Shown here: positions 1-6,077 of the stretch, piece by piece
Numbering within the stretch: position 1 is the stretch's first letter
Layout: the number at the start of each line of letters is the position of its first letter
Assembly (NCBI GenBank): GCA_002337005.1
Contig: DDFD01000075.1
Span: 58,143 to 69,548, forward strand
Length of the DNA: 11,406 nucleotides
Reading direction: 5' to 3'
From: Flavobacteriales bacterium UBA1937
GTDB taxonomy: Bacteria > Bacteroidota > Bacteroidia > Flavobacteriales > Weeksellaceae
Program-made: the position numbers and the translations under genes
The notes under the pieces: model-generated
Database searches by the model: none
What the model saw: the letters and a program-made list of their open reading frames with translations, nothing else
Told to the model about the DNA's origin: nothing

Positions 1-595
1 CTTTTTCTATTACTACCAAATCTTGTTTCTGTCTATTAAGAAGAGCATCCTTTTCTTTTACAGATTTTTGCTTCTGATTGATAGAAGTTTTTATTTGATT
101 GGCTTTGTCAGAGATTTCGGCCGCTTTTTTATCTTGATATTCGCCGTATTGTTTGATGTATTGTACTCTTCTGATAGCTTCTCCTAGGTTTTTAGAAGAA
201 AGTACGAAGGTTACTTTATTTTGAACACCTTTGTTTTTATAGGCTTTCACCAGAATGTCTGCATAGTCTTTTCTAAGTACTTTCAGTTCTCTGTTAAACT
301 TATTAATTTCTAATTGACGTTTGTAGATGTCATCTTCTATAAATCTTTTTTCTTTTTGAGTATTGTTTACTACTTTTTCTCTCAGAGTAATTTTTTGGTT
401 TACACTCGCAAGGTATGCCAAGGAAAGTTTGGTTTCGCCTTTTGCTTTTGCTAGTTCTGCGTTAATATTGGCAATCTGTTTCTTCAGTTCGGCATTTTGT
501 TTTTGTAATTGCTCTTTTCTGTTTTCTGGTTGTTGAGAAAAGGCAAATCCGAACAATAATAGTCCTAAAAATAAACTCAGTTTTCTATGCATCAT
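1..595 (-). CDS. EnvC-like murein hydrolase activator / M23-family peptidase, N-terminal part (C-terminus off the left edge)
   Basis: This is an open frame of 198 codons that runs off the left edge. The protein starts MMHRKLSLFLGLLLFGFAFS, a signal peptide with likely cleavage near S20/Q21. The rest of the visible part is highly charged and Gln/Lys/Glu-rich (for example QLQKQNAELKKQIANINAEL near residues 25-45) and looks like a long coiled coil. This is the layout of EnvC/NlpD-type proteins: a periplasmic coiled coil followed by a LytM/M23 domain that activates or carries out peptidoglycan cleavage at division. The M23 domain would lie outside the window, so the family call rests on the N-terminal pattern and the neighbour. 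I chose the start at 595 because its ATG overlaps the TGA of the DUF4292 gene (ATGA, 4 bp), which suggests translational coupling. A second ATG directly follows at 592. A plain coiled-coil secreted protein is the alternative. Confidence 0.8.
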   Translation of the reverse strand, partial: MMHRKLSLFLGLLLFGFAFSQQPENRKEQLQKQNAELKKQIANINAELAKAKGETKLSLAYLASVNQKITLREKVVNNTQKEKRFIEDDIYKRQLEINKFNRELKVLRKDYADILVKAYKNKGVQNKVTFVLSSKNLGEAIRRVQYIKQYGEYQDKKAAEISDKANQIKTSINQKQKSVKEKDALLNRQKQDLVVIEK

Positions 596-1389
596 TTAAT
601 TATGGTCTTTGTATAATTAGCAGGAATGGAAAAAGGTGTTTCCATCTTCAAAAAATCAAATTTCGTATTTTCTATTAAAATTTGTTGCGTTTTTTGTCCT
701 TTTATAATTATTTTAACATTTTTTGGGAGTTTTTGTGAACCTATATTTTCGAAATTTTCATAATTAATTTCTAAGGTATTTTTGGATGCTAAGTCTTCTA
801 AAAAAACTTTTTTCAAGTCCAAATCACTGCTGTAATCAAGACTTATTTTGTACTCACTTTTTTTGCCATTGGCTTCAAAAATTTGATTTTTTATTGAATT
901 CAAAGTAAAGCCTTGTTCAGTATTAGTAAGTGTATAATCGTTTTCATTAACAGGGATAAATGTTTTCCCTAGTAATAAATTTTGCAAAAAATTATAATCT
1001 ATAAAATTGACTTTCAGTAGATTGTTAATATATGAAAAATCTGAATCAATATAGGTTTTATTCAGTTTTTCGAAGCCTTTAATACCAGAAGGAGTGGCTA
1101 TTCCTCTTGCCATAGTAATAAATAAAGCTTGTAGATTTATCCATATTTTTTGATTGTTTTCTACATAAAAAGTAGCATCTAAAGTTGGGATAAACTGTCC
1201 CGTTTCTGCATTTACTTTGCTGCTAATTTTTAAGCTTTCAAAATCATCTTTTTGAGATATTTTATCAAAAAAAGCTTTGTTAGAATTAACAATAGGTTTT
1301 TCTATAGGGCTATTTGGCTGCACCACAGTTCTGGTTTTGCAAGAAAATAATGCCAATGCTGCGAATATGCTAAGAATAAAATTTTTCAT
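592..1389 (-). CDS. DUF4292 family lipoprotein
   Basis: This is a 265-residue predicted lipoprotein. Residues 1-17 form a signal peptide ending in the lipobox L14-F15-S16-C17, so Cys17 should be lipidated. The residues after the Cys (K-T-R-T) lack the acidic cluster reported as a surface-export signal in Bacteroidota lipoproteins, so a periplasm-facing location is more likely (inference). From about residue 45 the protein is a string of predicted beta strands with a central segment NNQKIWINLQALFITMARG (about residues 77-96) followed by an 'ATPSGIKGFEKL' stretch. I recognise this pattern as DUF4292, a Bacteroidota family that may share the LolA/LolB lipoprotein-carrier fold. No enzymatic motif is visible and the function is not known. 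It overlaps the EnvC-like gene by 4 bp, so a role in envelope or peptidoglycan biology is plausible. About 100 nt containing a perfect hairpin separate it from the upstream nucleotidyltransferase. Confidence 0.85.
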   Translation of the reverse strand: MKNFILSIFAALALFSCKTRTVVQPNSPIEKPIVNSNKAFFDKISQKDDFESLKISSKVNAETGQFIPTLDATFYVENNQKIWINLQALFITMARGIATPSGIKGFEKLNKTYIDSDFSYINNLLKVNFIDYNFLQNLLLGKTFIPVNENDYTLTNTEQGFTLNSIKNQIFEANGKKSEYKISLDYSSDLDLKKVFLEDLASKNTLEINYENFENIGSQKLPKNVKIIIKGQKTQQILIENTKFDFLKMETPFSIPANYTKTIIK

Positions 1390-1428
1390 ATTTTTTTAGT
1401 CAATGTTTCAAAAAAACATTACAATTAT

Positions 1429-1468
1429 AACGCCAAAACACACAAAATGTTTTGTGTGTTTTGGCGTT
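1429..1468 (-). terminator. perfect 19-bp inverted repeat, candidate terminator or attenuator
   Basis: The arms at 1429-1447 and 1450-1468 are exact reverse complements around a TG centre, giving a 40-nt near-palindrome with no mismatch. It starts about 20 nt after the nucleotidyltransferase stop codon, where an intrinsic terminator would sit, and ends about 40 nt before the DUF4292 start. Read on the minus strand, the 3' side continues UUAUAAUUGUAAUG, which is only moderately U-rich; a real T run appears about 15 nt later. It may be a partial terminator, an mRNA-stabilising hairpin, or a dispersed palindrome. Confidence 0.55.
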
Positions 1469-1488
1469 TATGGGATTATAATTAATTT

Positions 1489-2511
1489 CTATTGGTCTTT
1501 AGAATGAAAATCCAAAACGGAATAATCTCCTAAAGAAATCTCTCTAGAAACACCATAATAATGGGCGTTATTACCAATCATAGAATTACTAAGATTCCCA
1601 TGGTTAATAACCGTTTTTTCTTGAATTAAAGAGTTTTCTATGTTAGAATTTACTATGCTGGTTCCGTTTCCTAAAGAAACAAAAGGTCCTATTTTAGAAT
1701 TTTTAATTTCAACATTTTCACCAATAAAACAAGGCGGAATAATAAGACTGTTTTCAATTATTGCTGATGCTGGTGGAGTAGCCATTTCTACTTTTTCGTA
1801 AGCAAGAATTTTTCCGTTGGTTTCTACCGTTGCATTTTTGTTGCCACAGTCCATCCAATCATCTACTTTGCCAAGAGAAAATTTCGCTCCTTTTTGTCGA
1901 AGATTTTCTAGAGCTGTAGTTAATTGATATTCACCACCTACCTTAATGTCATTGCTCATAATATAATTGATTTCTTCCATCAATTTTTCAGCGGATTTGA
2001 AGTAGTAAATTCCAATAATGGCTAAATCTGAGACAAAAGTTTTTGGTTTTTCTACAAAATCAGTAATAAAGCCATAATCATCTAATTTTACTACCCCAAA
2101 TGCGGAAGGATCTTCTACTTTTTTCACCCAAATTACACCATCAGAAACTTTATCTAACACAAAATCTGCACGGAAAAGCGTATCTGCAAATGCAATTACT
2201 ACATCACCTTGCATAGAATTTTCGGCACATTTTATGGCGTGCGCAGTTCCTAGAGGTTCGTCTTGTGTGTAGATACTTCCTTTAGCGCCTAATTTTTCTG
2301 CAATTTCTATCAAAGATTGCTCTACTTCTTCACCGAAATCACCAATAATAAAGGCAATTTCGTCTATTTTTTCTCCTGCTACTTTTGCAATATCTTCTAC
2401 TAATCTTTGTACAATTGGTTTTCCTGCGATAGGAATTAATGGTTTAGGAACTGTAAGGGTATGTGGTCTTAATCTAGAGCCACGTCCTGCCATTGGAACT
2501 ATTATTTTCAT
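1489..2511 (-). CDS. sugar-phosphate nucleotidyltransferase with C-terminal beta-helix (RmlA/GlmU-like)
   Basis: This 340-residue cytosolic enzyme is predicted to transfer a nucleotide from an NTP to a sugar 1-phosphate, making an NDP-sugar for polysaccharide or LPS synthesis. The N-terminal Rossmann-like domain has the NTP-binding signature MAGRGSRLRPHT (7-18) with PKPL (22-25), the metal Asp in FAD110T, VEKP (153-156), GGEYQLT (192-198) and the second metal Asp in WMD221CG. From about residue 248 the sequence becomes hexapeptide-like (SAIIENSLI, CFIGENVEI, KIGPFVSLG, SNIENSLI), which indicates a left-handed beta-helix as in GlmU and long archaeal-type thymidylyltransferases. The exact sugar and nucleotide cannot be read from the sequence; glucose-1-phosphate with dTTP or UTP is the usual guess. 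It lies downstream of the flippase and dut on the same strand, after a 123-nt gap that holds a 7-nt-period repeat. The ATG at 2511 places the signature at the normal N-terminus. Confidence 0.9.
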   Translation of the reverse strand: MKIIVPMAGRGSRLRPHTLTVPKPLIPIAGKPIVQRLVEDIAKVAGEKIDEIAFIIGDFGEEVEQSLIEIAEKLGAKGSIYTQDEPLGTAHAIKCAENSMQGDVVIAFADTLFRADFVLDKVSDGVIWVKKVEDPSAFGVVKLDDYGFITDFVEKPKTFVSDLAIIGIYYFKSAEKLMEEINYIMSNDIKVGGEYQLTTALENLRQKGAKFSLGKVDDWMDCGNKNATVETNGKILAYEKVEMATPPASAIIENSLIIPPCFIGENVEIKNSKIGPFVSLGNGTSIVNSNIENSLIQEKTVINHGNLSNSMIGNNAHYYGVSREISLGDYSVLDFHSKDQ

Positions 2512-2520
2512 TGTATTTTT

Positions 2521-2555
2521 GCTTTTAGCTGTCGGCGATCTGCTTTCAGCGGTTT
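2521..2555. repeat. degenerate heptamer array, five GC-starting units
   Basis: Read on the plus strand the bases divide into five 7-nt units that all begin with GC: GCTTTTA, GCTGTCG, GCGATCT, GCTTTCA, GCGGTTT. The stretch is much richer in GC than the AT-rich flanks. It lies 10 to 44 nt upstream of the nucleotidyltransferase start codon, in its leader or promoter region. A second, AT-richer array with the same period lies at 4525-4559. Confidence 0.55.
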
Positions 2556-2634
2556 ATGTGTCTTTTTATAATTAAAAAAAATATTTTATGCTATTGTTTT
2601 TAAAATCGTCAATTTGTTACTTTTTTGTTTTAAT

Positions 2635-3072
2635 TTATTTTGAAATTCCAGAACTTCCAAAACCGCCTTCGCCACGGTTGGTTTTGTCTAGATTTTCTAC
2701 TTCTTCCCAAATTGCAGTTTCGTGTTTAGCGATTACGATTTGTGCAATTCTATCACCATCGTTAATGGTGAAATCTTGGGAGGATAAATTTACTAAAATT
2801 ACACCAATTTCACCACGATAATCTGCGTCTATTGTTCCGGGAGAGTTGAGGACAGTGATTCCGCTTTTGAAAGCAAGTCCGCTTCTTGGTCTTACTTGTG
2901 CTTCGTATCCTTTTGGTAATGAAATGAATAAACCTGTTTTTACTAGTTTTCTTTCCAGAGGTTTTAGCGTGGTTGGTTCATCAATATTGGCATACAAATC
3001 CATCCCTGCAGAAAGTTCGGTTTGGTATTTTGGCAAATCGTGTTTTGATTTGTTGATTACTTTTATGGTCAT
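2635..3072 (-). CDS. dut: deoxyuridine 5'-triphosphate nucleotidohydrolase (dUTPase)
   Basis: This 145-residue homotrimeric dUTPase hydrolyses dUTP to dUMP and PPi, keeping uracil out of DNA and supplying dUMP for dTMP synthesis. All five family motifs are present in order: motif 1 AGMDLYA (22-28), motif 2 PRSGLAFKSG (62-71), motif 3 GTIDADYRGE (79-88, with the catalytic Asp and the uracil-contacting Tyr85), motif 4 GDRIAQIVI (106-114), and the flexible C-terminal P-loop-like motif 5 RGEGGFGSSG (133-142). The length is normal for the family and the enzyme looks intact. The start codon overlaps the flippase stop by 4 bp (ATGA at 3072-3069), so it is probably translated by coupling to an envelope gene. 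The functional link is not obvious, and the order is likely historical. Confidence 0.97.
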   Translation of the reverse strand: MTIKVINKSKHDLPKYQTELSAGMDLYANIDEPTTLKPLERKLVKTGLFISLPKGYEAQVRPRSGLAFKSGITVLNSPGTIDADYRGEIGVILVNLSSQDFTINDGDRIAQIVIAKHETAIWEEVENLDKTNRGEGGFGSSGISK

Positions 3073-4487
3073 CTTTTAATTTTTGAAAGAATAAATTGTT
3101 TTTCGCTGTACAACAAAATTCCACTATAAATTAAGAATAATACATTGCTGAGCCAAAAATTATAATTGAAATATTTTACTGAGATAAAACTAAAAAACAT
3201 TAACAAAACCAAGAAAAATGAAATTTTCTTAATTCTATATGGAATTGGATAATATTTTTGCCCAAGGAAGTAAGACAAAACCATCATCAAGAAATAGGCA
3301 ATAAAAGTAACCCAAGCCGAAACCATAAAACCATATTTTTGTAAAAATAACAAATGTAATGCGATAGTTACACCAGCTCCAAACCAGGAAATTAGGGTTC
3401 CGAAATGCGTTCTATCAGTTACTTTGTACCAAGTAGAGAGATTGTAATAAATACCGAAACATAGGTTTGCAATTACAATAATGGGAACAATATCCATTGC
3501 CGTCCAATAACTATGGTCTGTAATGAAAATTACCTTCAACCAAGAAATGTTGGCAATAATTCCCATTGCAACAATAGAGGCAAAAAAAGAAAAATATTCG
3601 GTTACTTTTGCGTAATTATTTTTCGCATTTTCACTATTCATTTGCTTGAAAAAATAAGGCTCAATTCCCATTCTGTATGCTGTTACAAAAAGAGTCATCA
3701 AAACGGCTAATTTATAACAACCACCATAAGCACCCGCATCTGCTTTAGAAATATTATAATATTGAGTTATTTTATCATAATTTTCGTTGACCTGAAAAGC
3801 TAAACCAGCAATCATAATTGGCCAAGAATATTTTATCATTCTTGAAAAAAGTTCCTTACTAAATCGGAATTTTACCTTTATAATAATCGGAAGTAGTAGT
3901 AAAAATGTTGCCAAACTTCCCAATAAATTACTAATGAAAGGATAAGAAACCTGTCCGTCTAAACCTAATTTTTCGGAAGTGCTTTTTGGAACAAAAATAA
4001 AAAGTGCAATTACAGAAACTGTTTGTATCAAAATAGATGTAATCCTTATTACAGAATATTTTATTGGCATATTATGAAAACGCAACCAAGCGAATGGAAT
4101 TACGCAAATAGCATCCAAAAACGCAATCATAGCAAACCATCTTAAAAATTCTGGATTTTTTGCATAGTCTAAAATTACAGAAAGTGGCGTGCTAAATGCT
4201 AAAATTGAAATTAAAAATACAGTAGCCAAGCCAAAAATAAACCAAAAAGAAGTATCAAAAGCTTTTTTTTCATTCTCTTTTTCGGTAGAAAATCTAAAAA
4301 AAGAAGTTTCAAAACCGAAAGTAAGCATCACATTTACCAAGGCAATCCAAGAATATAAACTAGAAAACACCGAAAACGCTTCTCTGTCTATATAATGAAT
4401 ATACAAAGGATTTAAGACAAATGTAATTACTCTTGGCAAAATGGCGCCAATTCCGTAAATGATGGTTTCGTTGAGTAGTTTTTTCAA
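3069..4487 (-). CDS. polysaccharide / lipopolysaccharide flippase, Wzx-like (MOP superfamily)
   Basis: This is a 472-residue integral membrane protein with about 14 predicted hydrophobic segments. Rough positions are 9-30, 38-60, 80-103, 114-135, 146-167, 184-204, 219-234, 256-272, 298-317, 330-350, 362-382, 386-408, 422-438 and 444-460. The N-terminus (IIYGIGAILPRVITFVLNPLY) is typical of polysaccharide-biosynthesis transporters of the MOP superfamily, which move lipid-linked sugars across the inner membrane. Charged loops such as residues 64-78 separate the helices. The substrate cannot be predicted; the nucleotidyltransferase two genes downstream supports a role in O-antigen, capsule or exopolysaccharide assembly. 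It is the first gene of the minus-strand string, and a -7-type promoter element lies about 23 nt upstream. Its stop overlaps the dut start by 4 bp. A related MATE-like transporter is the alternative. Confidence 0.88.
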   Translation of the reverse strand: MKKLLNETIIYGIGAILPRVITFVLNPLYIHYIDREAFSVFSSLYSWIALVNVMLTFGFETSFFRFSTEKENEKKAFDTSFWFIFGLATVFLISILAFSTPLSVILDYAKNPEFLRWFAMIAFLDAICVIPFAWLRFHNMPIKYSVIRITSILIQTVSVIALFIFVPKSTSEKLGLDGQVSYPFISNLLGSLATFLLLLPIIIKVKFRFSKELFSRMIKYSWPIMIAGLAFQVNENYDKITQYYNISKADAGAYGGCYKLAVLMTLFVTAYRMGIEPYFFKQMNSENAKNNYAKVTEYFSFFASIVAMGIIANISWLKVIFITDHSYWTAMDIVPIIVIANLCFGIYYNLSTWYKVTDRTHFGTLISWFGAGVTIALHLLFLQKYGFMVSAWVTFIAYFLMMVLSYFLGQKYYPIPYRIKKISFFLVLLMFFSFISVKYFNYNFWLSNVLFLIYSGILLYSEKQFILSKIKR

Positions 4488-4509
4488 TTTTTTCTACATT
4501 TTTAGAATG

Positions 4510-4517
4510 CAAAAGTA
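4510..4517 (-). promoter_or_regulatory. candidate -7 element of the flippase-dut promoter
   Basis: The minus strand reads TACTTTTG, an exact match to the Bacteroidota -7 consensus TAnnTTTG, 23 nt upstream of the flippase ATG. This would give a leader of roughly 15 nt. No TTTG lies at the expected -33 distance; that place is taken by the heptamer array at 4525-4559. Confidence is moderate because only half of the promoter matches. Confidence 0.4.
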
Positions 4518-4524
4518 ACTATAA

Positions 4525-4559
4525 GATTTGGGATTTACGGTTTGGGATTTATGATTTTT
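4525..4559. repeat. heptamer array, five GATTTNN-type units
   Basis: On the plus strand five consecutive 7-nt units can be read: GATTTGG, GATTTAC, GGTTTGG, GATTTAT, GATTTTT. The consensus is GATTTNN with one substitution in the core. The array lies in the divergent intergenic region between the flippase and pyrC, directly upstream of the flippase -7 element. It has the same period and a similar core (G-N-TTT) as the GC-richer array at 2521-2555. Confidence 0.6.
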
Positions 4560-4610
4560 AAAGAAATCAATGAAGCAAGGTATTTCCAAGCAATTAAAAT
4601 TTTAAATTCT

Positions 4611-4642
4611 TTTGGCTTTACTCAAAACTTCAATTAAATTTG
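4611..4642 (+). promoter_or_regulatory. pyrC promoter, Bacteroidota type
   Basis: TTTG at 4611-4614 and TAAATTTG at 4635-4642 are separated by 20 nt. This matches the Bacteroidota sigma-A consensus TTTG / N19-21 / TAnnTTTG exactly. Transcription would start near 4649-4650, leaving a leader of only about 11 nt before the pyrC ATG, so leader-based attenuation is unlikely. Confidence 0.65.
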
Positions 4643-4660
4643 TAGAAATCTAAAAGTGAA

Positions 4661-5995
4661 ATGAAAATTTTAATCAAAAATGCCCAAATTGTAAACGAAG
4701 GAAAGATTTTTAAATCTGATATTTTGATTGAAAATGATTTGATTGCCAAAATTTCTGAATCCATTCCCGAAGAAAATTTGGACAACGTGATAAATGCCGA
4801 AGGAAAATTTCTTATTCCGGGAGTTATTGATGATCAAGTGCATTTTCGTGAACCAGGTCTTACGCACAAAGGCGACATTGAAAGTGAGTCAAAAGCTGCA
4901 ATCGCAGGCGGAATTACAAGCTACATAGAACAACCAAACACCGTTCCGAATGCTGTAACGCAAGAACTTTTAGAAGAAAAATATAAAATTGCTTTCGAGA
5001 AATCGTACGCTAATTATTCTTTTTCGATGGGCGGAACTAATGATAATTTGGAAGAAGTTCTAAAAACCAATCCGAGAAATGTTGCCGCCATCAAACTTTT
5101 TCTGGGTTCTTCCACAGGAAATATGTTGGTCGATAATCCTGAAACTTTGGAGAATATTTTCAGCAAAGTAAAAATGCCAATTTGTGTGCATTGTGAAGAT
5201 GAAACCACGATTCGCAAAAACACAGAAATTTATCAAGAAAAATATGGAGAAGATATTCCTGTGAAATTTCATCATCTCATCAGAAGCGAAGAAGCGTGTT
5301 ATTTATCAAGTTCTAAAGCGGTAGAATTGGCAAAAAAAACGGGTGCAAGATTACATATTTATCATCTTTCTACTGCAAAGGAAACCGAACTTTTCCGAAA
5401 TGATATTCCTTTAAAAGAAAAGAAAATTACGGCGGAAGTTTGTGTTCATCACCTTCATTTTACCAATGAAGATTACGAAAAAAAAGGAAGTTTAATAAAA
5501 TGGAATCCCGCAGTAAAAACCGAAAAAGATAAAACTGGACTTTGGGAAGCACTTTTAGATGATAGAATAGATGTGATTGCAACAGATCACGCTCCGCATA
5601 CTTTGGAAGAAAAATCTAATAAATATTTAAAATGTCCTTCTGGTGCGCCATTGGTTCAGCATTCTCTGCAAGTGATGTTTGAATATTTTAAAAATGGAAA
5701 AATTTCTTTAGAAAAAATTGTAGAAAAAATGTGTCACAATCCTGCGATTTTATTTGAAATTGAAAAAAGAGGTTTTGTGAAAGAAGGGTATAAAGCAGAT
5801 TTGGTTCTTATTAATCCAAATGCTGAAAATGTTATTTCTGAAGAAAATATTTTTTATAAATGCGGCTGGAGTCCTTTGGAAAATGAAACTTTCCACTCTG
5901 AAATTACCCATACTTTCGTCAATGGAAATTTGGCTTACGAAAACGGCAAATTTTCAGAAATAAAATTCGGAGAACGATTACTTTTTGAAAGATAA
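4661..5995 (+). CDS. pyrC: dihydroorotase
   Basis: This 444-residue amidohydrolase is predicted to close carbamoyl-aspartate to dihydroorotate, the third step of pyrimidine synthesis. It has the class I-like signature DDQVHFREPG (57-66) followed by a Gly/Ala-rich GGITSYIEQPNT (83-94). The probable carboxylated metal-bridging lysine is K145 in AIKLFLGSS. Metal-ligand histidines are H177 (VHCED) and H235 (IYHLST), the NP substrate motif is N282-P283, and the catalytic Asp is D309 in ATDHAPHT. The C-terminal beta segment (GYKADLVLINP, 376-386) is typical of the family. In the usual HxH metal motif the first His is replaced by Gln59, while H61 and R63 are kept. All other expected residues are present, so I favour an active dihydroorotase over a dead paralogue; another cyclic amidohydrolase such as a dihydropyrimidinase or allantoinase is less likely. 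The gene has its own promoter and is divergent from the flippase. Confidence 0.92.
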   Translation: MKILIKNAQIVNEGKIFKSDILIENDLIAKISESIPEENLDNVINAEGKFLIPGVIDDQVHFREPGLTHKGDIESESKAAIAGGITSYIEQPNTVPNAVTQELLEEKYKIAFEKSYANYSFSMGGTNDNLEEVLKTNPRNVAAIKLFLGSSTGNMLVDNPETLENIFSKVKMPICVHCEDETTIRKNTEIYQEKYGEDIPVKFHHLIRSEEACYLSSSKAVELAKKTGARLHIYHLSTAKETELFRNDIPLKEKKITAEVCVHHLHFTNEDYEKKGSLIKWNPAVKTEKDKTGLWEALLDDRIDVIATDHAPHTLEEKSNKYLKCPSGAPLVQHSLQVMFEYFKNGKISLEKIVEKMCHNPAILFEIEKRGFVKEGYKADLVLINPNAENVISEENIFYKCGWSPLENETFHSEITHTFVNGNLAYENGKFSEIKFGERLLFER

Positions 5996-6077
5996 ATGTT
6001 AAAATTTTCAAAAAAAATGAATTTATGAGAAACAATTTTAGAAAAGATTCGTCTAATAACTATAAAATTAATTTGAT

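Noticed and set aside
1402..1420. AATGTTT / AAACATT inverted repeat before the DUF4292 gene
   Set aside because: Only a 7-bp AT-rich stem with a 5-nt loop; not distinguishable from chance in this composition.
2588..3079. Two plus-strand open frames (2588-2821 and 2846-3079) opposite dut
   Set aside because: Both lie antisense to a dUTPase with all five motifs; their translations have no recognisable features.
5996..6028. Tiny frame MLKFSKKMNL between pyrC and the M16 gene
   Set aside because: Ten codons in AT-rich DNA with no promoter or conservation evidence; expected by chance.
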